A DNA stretch of 64,000 nucleotides from Alteriqipengyuania abyssalis. Lineage in GTDB: Bacteria; Pseudomonadota; Alphaproteobacteria; Sphingomonadales; Sphingomonadaceae. The position numbers and the translations under genes are program-made. Where the stretch lies: the NCBI RefSeq assembly GCF_019857185.1, contig NZ_JAHWXP010000003.1, forward strand, positions 401,501 through 465,500, given 5' to 3'. This document shows, in pieces, positions 19,506 to 29,300 of this stretch (positions are counted from its first letter, which is position 1; each line of letters starts with the position of its first letter). Under the pieces are notes generated by a model. It saw nothing but the letters and a program-made list of their open reading frames with translations. It ran no database searches and was not told the origin of the DNA.

Positions 19506-20702
19506 ATGTGTCGCTATCGCGTTCGTATGAGGATGGACGATAGGACCCAAGGCGCTTCGCCCGATCGGCCCGAGGGACGGTTGAACGCGACGCAAGGACC
19601 TTTGCCGTGGCTGATGCGGTGGAGCCATGGGACACCCAAAGAACTGCGTCCATTCATGTGCGGTGCGCTGCTCTCCTCGCCAAGTGCAGTGATCTTGGGG
19701 GCCGTGAATGGCCTGTTCCTGGCCAGCCTCGCGCATTTCACAATCGGCGGACCGGCTTTCACGATCATCATCGTCATTGAGACGATTTTGCTGTTCACCC
19801 GCCTCATCAGCCTGAAGCGGGTGAGCAGGATCCGCTCCACGGGCGAGATACCGGGCATAGACATACCGATCACGCTTTCGATCCTGTGGTGCGCGCTGCA
19901 GGGCGCGCTCTTCTTCTTCTCGATGAGAAGCGGCAATACGGGCATGATGGTGCTGGTGGCGGCGCACTGCATGGGGCTGGTCGGACCACTATGCGCGCGC
20001 AACTACGCTGCGCCCCGGCTCGGCATGCTGCTGGTCGCGCTATGCGTGGGGCCGTTCCTGGCCGGCGCCGCGAGCACGGGCGAACCGCTGATGCTGGCGC
20101 TGCTGGCGCTGCTGCCCGGTTTCCTGGTCGGCTCGATCCAGTTGCTGGCACACTACCGCAGCGCGATGCTTTCCGCCCTCAGCGCGGAACTGATCAATGC
20201 AGAGCGTGCGCGCCGAGATCCGTTGACGGGTCTGCTCAATCGGCATGGGCTTGAAGGGGTGATGAAAAAGCTCTCCCGCGACGAGGTGTTCTCGCTGGTC
20301 TGTTTCGATCTGGACGGCTTCAAGCCGATCAACGACCGCTTCGGCCATGCAGCGGGGGACGATCTGCTCTGCGAGGTCGCCAATCGCATGGAGTCGGCGC
20401 TTGCCGACGGACAGGTGCTCGCGCGGATCGGGGGAGACGAATTCCTCGTCCTTCTGCCCGGCCAGGACGCACAGACGGCCGAGGCGGTAATCGAAGCGGT
20501 CCTCGCCAAAGTCTCCGGCGCGCCCTACGCGGCCGATGCAAAAAGCCTGGTCGAAATCGGCGTTACTGCGGGCTTCGCCTGTTACCCGGACGATGCCACC
20601 AACATCGCGGAGCTGCATGTTCTGGCCGACCGGGCGCTCTATGCCGCGAAGAAAGCGGGCAAGGGTATCGGCACGCGCTACGCGCCCACGCTGGCCGCGT
20701 GA
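19506..20702 (+). CDS. membrane-bound diguanylate cyclase (GGDEF)
   Basis: A 398-residue protein with about six hydrophobic segments between residues 50 and 220 and a C-terminal GGDEF domain. The active site is intact: RIGGDEF with GGDEF at 309-313, plus the upstream RRDPLTGLLNRHGLE and FDLDGFKPINDRFGHAAGDDLL metal/GTP motifs. The five-residue spacer before GGDEF is preceded by ADGQ where the RxxD inhibitory site would be, so product inhibition is probably absent. It should make cyclic di-GMP from GTP. Start is ATG 19506; ATGs at 19527 and 19533 are alternatives. It stands alone between a terminator and the oxidase genes. Confidence 0.92.
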   Translation: MCRYRVRMRMDDRTQGASPDRPEGRLNATQGPLPWLMRWSHGTPKELRPFMCGALLSSPSAVILGAVNGLFLASLAHFTIGGPAFTIIIVIETILLFTRLISLKRVSRIRSTGEIPGIDIPITLSILWCALQGALFFFSMRSGNTGMMVLVAAHCMGLVGPLCARNYAAPRLGMLLVALCVGPFLAGAASTGEPLMLALLALLPGFLVGSIQLLAHYRSAMLSALSAELINAERARRDPLTGLLNRHGLEGVMKKLSRDEVFSLVCFDLDGFKPINDRFGHAAGDDLLCEVANRMESALADGQVLARIGGDEFLVLLPGQDAQTAEAVIEAVLAKVSGAPYAADAKSLVEIGVTAGFACYPDDATNIAELHVLADRALYAAKKAGKGIGTRYAPTLAA

Positions 20703-20794
20703 CGACGCAGCAGATCGTCTCTGTTGCGCGGATCGCAACGCCCGATGACGAACCGGCGCTGGTAGCACGGCAGGCTTTTCTGTAAGTCGCGCCC

Positions 20795-22267
20795 ATGTTC
20801 GATGCAGTCGATCCCATCATCCTGGCCCGGATCCAGTTCGCGTTCACGGTCAGCTTCCACTTTATCTTCCCTGCCTTTTCGATCGGGCTGGCGAGCTATC
20901 TTGCTGTCCTCGAAGGCCTTTGGCTGAAGACCGGCAAGACGGTCTATATGGACCTGTTCAAATACTGGCTGAAGATCTTCGCGATCGCGTTCGCGATGGG
21001 CGTCGTCAGCGGCATCGTGATGTCCTATCAGTTCGGCACCAACTGGGCGGTCTTCTCCGACAAGGCAGGTCCGGTGATCGGGCCGCTTATGGCCTACGAG
21101 GTGCTGACAGCGTTCTTCCTCGAAGCCGGCTTCCTCGGCGTGATGCTGTTCGGGATGAACCGCGTGGGCAAGAAACTGCATTTCGCAGCCACCCTGATGG
21201 TCGCAGGTGGCACCTTCATCAGCGCCTTTTGGATTCTCTCGGTCAACAGCTGGATGCAGACCCCGGTCGGCTACGAAATGGGCGCAAACGGCCAGTTCCT
21301 GCCGGGAGACAGCTGGGTGACGATCATCTTCAACCCCAGCTTCCCCTACCGCCTCGTGCACACCGTGCTCGCCGCCTATCTGACCACCGCCTTCGTGGTC
21401 GGCGGCGTGGGCGCATGGCACCTGCTGAAGGACCGCACCAACGGCCACGCGCGCAAGATGTTCTCGATGGCGATGTGGATGGCCGCGCTGGTCGTGCCGA
21501 TCCAGATTTTCGCCGGCGACGCGCACGGGCTCAACACGCTGGAGCACCAGCCGCAGAAGGTGATGGCGATGGAAGGCCATTACCAGAGCCACCCCGACGG
21601 CGCGCCGCTGATCCTGTTCGGCATTCCCGACAGCGACGCGCGTGAGGTGAAGTACGCGGTCGAGATTCCCAAGGCCTCCAGCCTGATCCTCAAGCACGAT
21701 CTCAACGCGCCGCTCGACGGGCTCGATACGATCCCGCTCGACGAGCAGCCGCCGGTCGGCATCGTCTTCTGGTCGTTCCGCATCATGGTCGGGCTGGGCT
21801 TCGCGATGCTCGGCGTCGGGCTGTGGAGCCTGCTCGCCCGCTGGCGCGGCAAGCTGTACGACTGGCGCTGGCTGCACCGCGCCGCACTGGTGATGGGGCC
21901 TGCCGGCTTCGTCGCGGTTATCGCGGGCTGGATCACCACCGAAGTCGGCCGCCAGCCCTACGTGATCTACAATCTTCTGCGCACCGCCGATGCGGCGAGC
22001 CCGCTCGACGCGCCTGCCGTGGGCGCATCTCTGATCGCCTTCGTCATCGTCTACTTCGCGGTCTTCGGTACCGGCACCTGGTACATCATGCGCCTGATGA
22101 AACAGCCACCTCAAGCCCGCGAGACCGGGGTCAAGCGCGGCGATACGGGTCCGATCCGGACTGCCGGGATCACTCCGGGGCCGACCCAGGACCCCGGCAA
22201 TCTCAGCCCGGATTCGCTCAGTTCGATCCGGTATATCGAGCCTGAAGGCAGGGAGGACGACCAATGA
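20795..22267 (+). CDS. cydA: cytochrome bd-type (cyanide-insensitive) quinol oxidase subunit I
   Basis: A 490-residue inner-membrane subunit with about nine transmembrane helices. Haem ligands are present at His22 (SFHFIFP), His189 (LVHTVLAA) and Met331 (IMVGLGFAML), with the family motif GRQPYVIY later. The quinol loop is of the short type that characterises CioA. It oxidises quinol and reduces O2 to water with low sensitivity to cyanide and nitric oxide. It is the first of three overlapping genes: subunit II starts inside its stop (ATGA), and a DUF2474 gene follows. The start ATG has only a weak ribosome binding site. Confidence 0.95.
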   Translation: MFDAVDPIILARIQFAFTVSFHFIFPAFSIGLASYLAVLEGLWLKTGKTVYMDLFKYWLKIFAIAFAMGVVSGIVMSYQFGTNWAVFSDKAGPVIGPLMAYEVLTAFFLEAGFLGVMLFGMNRVGKKLHFAATLMVAGGTFISAFWILSVNSWMQTPVGYEMGANGQFLPGDSWVTIIFNPSFPYRLVHTVLAAYLTTAFVVGGVGAWHLLKDRTNGHARKMFSMAMWMAALVVPIQIFAGDAHGLNTLEHQPQKVMAMEGHYQSHPDGAPLILFGIPDSDAREVKYAVEIPKASSLILKHDLNAPLDGLDTIPLDEQPPVGIVFWSFRIMVGLGFAMLGVGLWSLLARWRGKLYDWRWLHRAALVMGPAGFVAVIAGWITTEVGRQPYVIYNLLRTADAASPLDAPAVGASLIAFVIVYFAVFGTGTWYIMRLMKQPPQARETGVKRGDTGPIRTAGITPGPTQDPGNLSPDSLSSIRYIEPEGREDDQ

Positions 22268-23262
22268 TCGACCTCACGACGATCTGGGCCTTCATCATCG
22301 CCTTCGCGATCTTCGCCTATGTGGTGATGGACGGGTTCGACCTCGGCATCGGAGTGCTCTTCCCCAGCTTCGCGGTTGGCCGCGAACGCGACCGTGCGAT
22401 GAACTCCATCGCGCCGGTGTGGGATGGTAACGAGACCTGGCTGGTGCTGGGCGGCGGCGGCCTGTTCGCGGCCTTCCCGCTGGCCTATGCGGTGATCCTG
22501 CCTGCGACCTATCCGCTGATCATCGCGATGCTGCTGGGGCTGGTCTTCCGCGGGGTCGCGTTCGAATATCGCTGGCGCGATCCCTCGCACCGGCGCTTCT
22601 GGGATGCAGCCTTCAGCGGCGGCTCGATCGTTGCCGCGCTGTCACAGGGCATGATCCTTGGCGCGCTGCTGCAGGGGATCGAGGTTACCGACCGCGCCTA
22701 TTCGGGCAGCTGGTGGGACTGGCTGACGCCCTACACCCTGCTCACGGGTGTCGGCACGGTAGCAGGCTACGCCCTGCTCGGCGCGACATGGCTGGTGTGG
22801 AAGCTGGACGGCGACGCGCAGACTCACGCACGCAAGCTGGGCAAGATCGCAGCGGTGGCGACACTCGCGCTGATGGGCGCGGTCAGCCTCTACAACCTCG
22901 TGCTGCGCCCCGAATATGGCGACCACTGGTTGAGCGCACCTGCGATCTACTGGGTCGCACCGATCCCGATCGCCACCCTGATCGTGGCGGGATTCCTGTG
23001 GCACGCGCTGTCGTGTGATCGCCATTCCAAGCCCTTCTGGCTTTCGCTGGCGCTGTTCTTCTTCGGGCTCGCCGGCGTGGGCGTGACCATCTGGCCCTAC
23101 GTGGTCCCCCCGGGCCTGACGATCTGGGATGCCGCCGCGCCCGAACGCAGCCAGATCTTCATGCTGGTAGGCGTTGCGATCACCATGCCGCTGATCATCG
23201 CCTACACCGCCTGGGCCTACTGGGTGTTCCGCGGCAAGGTGGGCGACGAAGGCTACCACTGA
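22264..23262 (+). CDS. cydB: cytochrome bd-type quinol oxidase subunit II
   Basis: A 332-residue polytopic subunit. The N-terminal YVVMDGFDLGIGVLFP and SIAPVWDGNETWLVLGGGGLFAAFPLAYA motifs are diagnostic of CydB/CioB. It begins four bases inside cydA (ATGA), and its stop shares one base with the start of the 41-aa gene. It supplies the second membrane half of the oxidase. Confidence 0.95.
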   Translation: MIDLTTIWAFIIAFAIFAYVVMDGFDLGIGVLFPSFAVGRERDRAMNSIAPVWDGNETWLVLGGGGLFAAFPLAYAVILPATYPLIIAMLLGLVFRGVAFEYRWRDPSHRRFWDAAFSGGSIVAALSQGMILGALLQGIEVTDRAYSGSWWDWLTPYTLLTGVGTVAGYALLGATWLVWKLDGDAQTHARKLGKIAAVATLALMGAVSLYNLVLRPEYGDHWLSAPAIYWVAPIPIATLIVAGFLWHALSCDRHSKPFWLSLALFFFGLAGVGVTIWPYVVPPGLTIWDAAAPERSQIFMLVGVAITMPLIIAYTAWAYWVFRGKVGDEGYH

Positions 23263-23387
23263 TGGCGGAAGGTGACGTCGACAGCCCGCTGTGGAAGCGG
23301 CTTGGCTGGATGGCCGCGATCTGGGGGATGAGTGTCGCCGTCCTGGGTGCGGTCGCGTTTCTCATCCGCTGGTGGCTGATACCCTGA
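23262..23387 (+). CDS. DUF2474 small membrane protein, bd-oxidase accessory
   Basis: A 41-residue protein, MAEGDVDSPLWKRLGWMAAI then one transmembrane helix ending in RWWLIP. Its ATG uses the last base of the cydB stop (TGATG), so it is made with the oxidase. Small single-helix proteins (CydX, CydS and the DUF2474 family) accompany bd oxidases and, where studied, stabilise the haem-bearing subunit. The SPLWKRLGW amphipathic start followed by one helix fits DUF2474. Easily missed because of its length. Confidence 0.85.
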   Translation: MAEGDVDSPLWKRLGWMAAIWGMSVAVLGAVAFLIRWWLIP

Positions 23388-23479
23388 GGGCACGCACCGG
23401 CCACAATCGGTCGCCGATCGAAACTTAAATTCCCGGGCACACTCGCCAATCGGGTGAGCCTTGCCTATCCTCGCCGCCC

Positions 23480-24988
23480 ATGCGCTGCGCGATCACAATT
23501 GCCCTCGCCGCCCTGGCCCTGACCGGATGCGTCAATCTCGCGCCCGACCGCGCCCAGCCGCAGGTGACCGCGCAGTTGCCCGAGGGCTTCCCCAACAGCG
23601 AGAATGCGGCACCTTATCGGCCCGCCGCATGGTGGACCGCGTTCCAGGACCCGGTGCTCGACGCGCTGGTGGCCGATGCGCTGGCCAACAATCTCGACAT
23701 CGCCGAAGCCTCTGCCCGGGTTGCGCAAGCCGCCGCGCAGGCGCGCGTGGCCCGCTCCGCCCTGCTGCCACGTGTCAGTGCCAGCGGTGATGCCAGCTAT
23801 TCCAACACCCCGCTGAGCGGGAGCGCCTTCGGCGGCTTTCCCGGAGGAGGAGGCGGCGGCGGCGCGCAGAGCAGCCGGATCGAAAACGATTCCTACTCGC
23901 TCGGCCTCGGCGCCTCCTACGAGATCGACCTGTTCGGCCGCGTCCGCAACGATTACGCAGCCGCACGCGCCGATGCCCTCGCCGCCGAATATGATTACCG
24001 CACGGTCCAGCTCGCCGCCGCAGCAGAGACCATCGCGACCTATTTCGAAATCGTCGATTCACGCCGTCAGATCGAACTGACGCTGGAAACGATCGATCTG
24101 CTGGGCGATCGCGCCGCGCGGACCGAAGAGCGATTCCGGCGCGGGCTGACCCAGAGCTTCGAGCTTTATCAGGTGCAGCAGGACCAGCGGAATGTTCAGG
24201 CATCCCTTCCCCAGCGCGAAGCTGCGCTCGACGACGCTGAGGGCCGTCTGGGTGTGCTTGTGCGGGCCTATCCGCAGGCTGTGGAGGCGCGCCTCGCGCG
24301 CCCGCTGACGCCGCAACTGGTGTTCGACGAGGTGCCCGCAGGTCTGCCTGCCGACCTGCTCGGCCAGCGGCCCGACGTCGCTGCGGCCTGGGCGAGGCTG
24401 GAGGCCGCCCGCGCCCGGGTCGGCGCCCGCAAGGCAGAGCGCTTCCCCTCCATTACCCTGTCCGCACAGCCCGGCACGCAGGGGGGCGACATCGGCGGCG
24501 CGCTGGACGTGGCGAACAACTGGGCGGTCAACCTTACCGCCGGGCTGACTGCGCCGATCTTCCAGGGCGGGCGGATTTCCGCCAATATCGAGGCTGCGAA
24601 AGCAACCTACGATGCGGCAGCCGCCAATTACGCGCGCACCGTGCTGACCGCCTTTCGCGAAGCGAACAGCGCGATCGAGGATTACGAAGAGAACCGCCAG
24701 CGCTATCGGCTGATCCTCGCCCAGCGCGAAGAGGCGCGGTTCTCCGCCGATCTGCAGGCCCGCCGGTTCGAGGCCGGAGTGGGCGACTATGTCAGCTATC
24801 TCGATGCCCTGCGCGCGCTGTACCAGGTCGAATCCGCGCTGTCTTCGGCAGGCCGCACGGTTGCAATCGCGCGCCTTGGCATCCACCGGGCGCTGGGCGG
24901 AGACTGGACCGATCCGTCTGCACCCGATCGGATCGGGCCCCACCCTGTCGAGATGGTGCCCGCCCCGCAGGAAGGACAAGAGCCATGA
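23480..24988 (+). CDS. NodT-family outer-membrane efflux lipoprotein (TolC-like)
   Basis: A 502-residue RND outer-membrane factor. The signal sequence ends in a lipobox ALTGC with Cys17 as the lipidated residue. Two outer-membrane-efflux repeats follow, with WWTAFQDPVLDALV early, DLFGRVRNDYAAARADALAAEYDYR in the first half, and LTAPIFQGGRISANIEAAKATYD in the second. A glycine run near residues 121-130 is a low-complexity insert. It forms the trimeric outer-membrane duct for the two genes that follow, overlapping the adaptor gene by four bases (ATGA). No regulator is adjacent, so the trigger and substrate are unknown. Confidence 0.93.
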   Translation: MRCAITIALAALALTGCVNLAPDRAQPQVTAQLPEGFPNSENAAPYRPAAWWTAFQDPVLDALVADALANNLDIAEASARVAQAAAQARVARSALLPRVSASGDASYSNTPLSGSAFGGFPGGGGGGGAQSSRIENDSYSLGLGASYEIDLFGRVRNDYAAARADALAAEYDYRTVQLAAAAETIATYFEIVDSRRQIELTLETIDLLGDRAARTEERFRRGLTQSFELYQVQQDQRNVQASLPQREAALDDAEGRLGVLVRAYPQAVEARLARPLTPQLVFDEVPAGLPADLLGQRPDVAAAWARLEAARARVGARKAERFPSITLSAQPGTQGGDIGGALDVANNWAVNLTAGLTAPIFQGGRISANIEAAKATYDAAAANYARTVLTAFREANSAIEDYEENRQRYRLILAQREEARFSADLQARRFEAGVGDYVSYLDALRALYQVESALSSAGRTVAIARLGIHRALGGDWTDPSAPDRIGPHPVEMVPAPQEGQEP

Positions 24989-26313
24989 GCCGTCGCAAAC
25001 AATTGCTGCTGGTGGCAGCGGTGCTGGTCGGGGCGATCCTGATCGCAGTGCTGATGGTGACCCTGCGGCCAGGGACGGAAGAGCAGGAGCGGGTCGAACA
25101 GGCCCCGCTGGTAGAGACGGTCGCCTTCCAGCAGGACACAGGCCCGCTCGAAGTGCGGGGTAGCGGCACCGTGCAGGCGAGCGAAACCGTCACCGTCGGG
25201 GCCGAGGTCGGCGGGCGGCTGGTCTATGTGAACCCGGCTTTTCGCGAGGGCCGCATCGTCCCGCGCGGGGCGACGCTGTTCCGCGTGAACCCGGTCGACT
25301 ACCAGAACCAGGTCCGTACCGCGCGCGCCGATGTCGCGGCGCAGGATGTCGCGGTGCTGCAGGCGCGCGAGGAACTGGAAATCGCCCGCGAGGAACTCGA
25401 CCGGTTCGCCCGGCGCCAATCGACCCGCGACGTATTGCAGGCGGGGATCGACCCTGACGACTACGCCGCGCGCATCCTGCCGCCCGGCTCACTCGCGCAG
25501 CAGGCGTTCTCCGGCGACCAGGCAGGGCGGGATCGCGACTCGCCCAGCCGCCTCGCCACGCGCGAGCCGCAACTGCGCTCCGCTCAGGCGGCGCGGGAAC
25601 GGGCCTCCGCCAATCTCGAAGCCGCCCAGCTCTCGCTCTCCCGCACGCGGATCAGCGCGCCCTTCAGCAGCCTGGTGGAGGAAGAGAACGCCGCGGTCGG
25701 CACGCTGGTGCAGCCGGGCCAGACGCTCGGCACGCTGGTCGCGACCGACGCCTTCGAGGTGCGCGTGGCGCTTACCGAGGACGAGGCTGCACTGATCCCT
25801 TCCCTGCTGCGCGCCGATGCAGGCCGCATCCCCGCCAGCGTGACCTTCGTCTATGGCGGCGTCACCTACCGATGGGATGCCTTCGTTGACCGCGCGGACC
25901 CGATCCTCGACCCGCAGACGCGCACCATCGACGCCTTTTTGAAAGTGCCCTCTCCGCTACGTAGCGGGCAGCCGGTCGATGGAGGCGAGGATGCTCCGCC
26001 GGGCCCGCCGCTGCTGCTCGGCAGTTTCGTCGAGGCGCGGATCGTGGGGGAGGTGCCGGTGCCATTCGCCCGCATCCCGATCGCCGCGCTCAGGCCCGGC
26101 AACGAGATCTGGGTGGTGCGCGAGGGGCGGCTGCGTATCCTGCCCGTACGCGTCATCCAGCGCTCCGACGAGATTGCCTACGTCACCACGCAGAGTCTTG
26201 CCGCCGGTGGCAGGATCGTGACCAGTACCCTGCGCGCGCCGACCGACGGCATGCGCGTACGGGTCGCAGGGGCAGAAAAGCAGCGCCGAGCGGGCCAGTC
26301 CGGCGGTGAGTGA
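24985..26313 (+). CDS. RND periplasmic adaptor (membrane fusion protein)
   Basis: A 442-residue HlyD/AcrA-type adaptor. One N-terminal membrane anchor (residues 6-26) is followed by the lipoyl half GSGTVQASETVTVGAEVGGR, a long coiled-coil hairpin (about 100-215) and the returning half SRTRISAPFSSLVEEENAAVGTLV. Beta-barrel and membrane-proximal domains follow. The hairpin carries an extra loop around residues 150-190 (ILPPGSLAQQAF). A good AGGAAGGA precedes the ATG. It bridges the pump to the outer-membrane lipoprotein and overlaps both neighbours. Confidence 0.93.
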   Translation: MSRRKQLLLVAAVLVGAILIAVLMVTLRPGTEEQERVEQAPLVETVAFQQDTGPLEVRGSGTVQASETVTVGAEVGGRLVYVNPAFREGRIVPRGATLFRVNPVDYQNQVRTARADVAAQDVAVLQAREELEIAREELDRFARRQSTRDVLQAGIDPDDYAARILPPGSLAQQAFSGDQAGRDRDSPSRLATREPQLRSAQAARERASANLEAAQLSLSRTRISAPFSSLVEEENAAVGTLVQPGQTLGTLVATDAFEVRVALTEDEAALIPSLLRADAGRIPASVTFVYGGVTYRWDAFVDRADPILDPQTRTIDAFLKVPSPLRSGQPVDGGEDAPPGPPLLLGSFVEARIVGEVPVPFARIPIAALRPGNEIWVVREGRLRILPVRVIQRSDEIAYVTTQSLAAGGRIVTSTLRAPTDGMRVRVAGAEKQRRAGQSGGE

Positions 26314-29300
26314 CACGGAAGACCATACCGGCGCGGTCGACCGATACGGCAACGAAGCGAGTGACCGGGCGCGCGACCGCTCGGGGCCGATCGCGTTTAT
26401 GGCGCGCAACGGCGTTGCAGCCAACCTGCTGCTACTGGCGATGCTGGTGGCGGGCTATTTCTCCTACACCAGCATCGTGCAGGAGGTGTTTCCCGAAAGC
26501 AGCCTCGATACGATTTCCGTCTCGGTCACCTATCCCGGTGCCACGCCCGAGGAGATCGAGGAATCGATCGTCCAGAAGGTGGAAGAAGCCGTCGAGGCGA
26601 TCGAGGGCGTGAAGCAGATTACCGCGACCGCGGCCGAAGGGCGCGGCACGGTCAATGTAGAGCTGGAACTGGGCGCGGACATCGCCCGCGCGCTGGACGA
26701 GGTGAAGTCCGAAGTCGATCAGATCCAGACCTTCCCCGACGAGGCGGAGGAACCCGATATTCGCGAACTCACCACCCGGCTGGTGGTGCTGCGGATCGCG
26801 CTGTTCGGAGATGTGAACGAGCGGACGCTGAAGGAAACCGCCTATCGACTAGAAGATGCGGCCGCCGCCCTGCCGGAGATCAGCTATGTCGATACCTCGG
26901 CGGTGCGCAATTACGAGATCTATGCCGATGTCCCCCAATCTCGCCTGCGTGCGCTCGGCCTGTCGCTGCCTCAGGTCGCGCAGATCGTCGGCCAGTCGAG
27001 CCTCGACACCCCGGCAGGATCTATCGAGACGGGCCGGGAAGAGGTGCGCGTGCGCACCATCGGCCAGAACTACGACCAGCAGGACTTCGAGAATATCATC
27101 GTCCTGACCACGCAGGACGGCGCGACCCTGAGGCTGGGCGACATTGCCGATGTCGACGACAGTTTCGAGGATTCCGACCTCATCACCCGGTTCAACGACC
27201 AGCCGGTCGCCTTCGTCGACATCTACCGCACCAGCGACGAACGCGTGCTCGATATTGCCGAGGCAGCAAAGAACCTGGTCGCCAACGAGTTCGACATGCC
27301 GCCCGGCATTTCCTACGCGATCTGGGAAGACAGCTCGGAACTGCTCGAAGACCGGCTGGACCTGCTGCTGCGCAACGCCGCGTTCGGCCTGGTACTGGTG
27401 CTGGCCGCGCTGACCCTGTTCCTCGACCTGCGGCTGGCGATGTGGACCGCCGTGGGCATCGGAGCGACCTTCGTGGGCGCTATCTTCATTCTCGACTGGG
27501 CCGGGTCGAGCATCAACATGTTCTCCCTGTTCGGGTTCATCCTTGCGCTTGGCCTGGTGGTCGACGACGCGGTTGTGGTGGGCGAGAACGTCTATGCAGA
27601 GCGGGAGCGCGGGCGCACCGGAATGGGTGCCGCGATCGCCGGGGCACAGCGCGTGAAGGTGCCGGTGTTCTTCGCGGTTGCAACGACCATTACCGCGTTC
27701 CTGCCGCTGCTGGCGGTGGGCGGCGTGATCGGCAAGATTCTGGCCGATATCCCGCTGGTGGTGATTGCCGTGCTCACGCTCTCGCTGATCGAGGCGCTCT
27801 ATGTCCTGCCCCATCACCTGAGCACGCTGCCCGATCCCTCCCACAAGCCTGGCAATCGGGTCACACGCTTCTTCGCGCGGGTGCAGGCATGGGTCGATGC
27901 GCGGTTCAAGGCCTTTGTCGAAGGTCCGCTCGACAGGACGCTCCGGTTCGTGGTGGCCGCGCCTTACCTAGTCGTCGCAGGCGGAATTGCTCTGTTGATC
28001 CTGTTCGTGGCGATGCTGCCTGCCGGGATCATCAAGTTCTCCTTCTTCCCCGAGATCGAAGGGGACATCGTCACCGCCTCGCTCGAAATGCCTGCGGGCA
28101 CCACGGTTGAGCGGACGGCAGAGATAACCAGCCGGATCGAAGCGGCGGCCGACCGAGCGCTCGCCCGGCTCGAGTCTTCCCCACCCGGCGAAACGCAGGC
28201 GCAAACCGGGGTTGCGAACGGCGGGCCTAATCCGAGCTTTCTCGAAGCGACCTACACGACGATCGGGCTGGCGCAGACGGGCCAGGGCCCGGGCGGACCG
28301 CAGCGGACCGCACGCCCCAACCTTGCCAACGTGCAGCTCAGCCTCGTCCCTGCGGCCCAGCGCGACATATCCGCAGTGAGGATCGAAGAGGCATGGCGCG
28401 AGGAACTGGGCGAAGTGCCCGAGGCGAAATCCCTCTCCATCTCCTCCTCGCTGCTGGGGATCGGCGAACCGGTCAACGTGCAGCTGAGCCACCCGGATGA
28501 TGCGGTGCTCGACCTCGCCGGCGACCGGCTGATGAACCAACTGGCAGGCGTTGCCGGCGTGTTCGACATCGAAAGCGATCAGGACGCGGGCCAGCAGGAG
28601 ATCGAGCTACGCCTGAAGCCTTCGGCACGCACGCTGGGAGTAACCTTGCAGGATGTCGCAGGGCAGGTGCGGGCAGCGTTCTTCGGAGCCGAAGCGGTGC
28701 GCGTTCAGCGGGGGCGCGAGGACGTGCGGGTCTATATCCGCCTGCCCGAGGAAGAGCGCGATTCGATTGCCGATATCGAGAATTACCGGGTCCGCGTTCC
28801 CGGCGGCGAGGTTGCCCTGTCGAGCCTGGCGGAGGTATCCTTCGGCGAAGCGCCTTCGGTCATCCGGCGCGAGGACGGGCACCGGATCACCACGATTACT
28901 GCCGATGTGGATAGCGACACGATCACGGGCCAAGAGGTCGCCGACCTGCTCGACAACGAAATCATGCCCGAACTGCAGGCGGATTACCCCTCGCTACAAT
29001 ATGATTTCGGCGGAGAGCAGGAGGAACAGCAGGAAAGCTTCGGCGATCTCGGGCAGGCTTTCCTGCTCGCGCTGGTGGCGATCTACGCGCTGCTCGCGGT
29101 GCCCTTCCGCTCTTACATCCAGCCGCTGATCATCATGGCGGCGATCCCCTTTGGCATGATCGGGGCGCTGATCGGGCACCTGCTTCTGGGCATCCCGCTG
29201 GGAATTCTCTCGATGTTCGGAATCATCGCGCTGTCCGGTGTGATCATCAACGGCGCGCTGGTGCTGATCGACTTCCTGAATGAAAACCTCGCCAACGGCA

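Noticed and set aside
23842-23871. Glycine-codon run in the NodT gene as a possible repeat element
   Set aside because: It is a short in-frame GGC/GGA tract encoding a flexible loop, not a mobile or CRISPR-like repeat.
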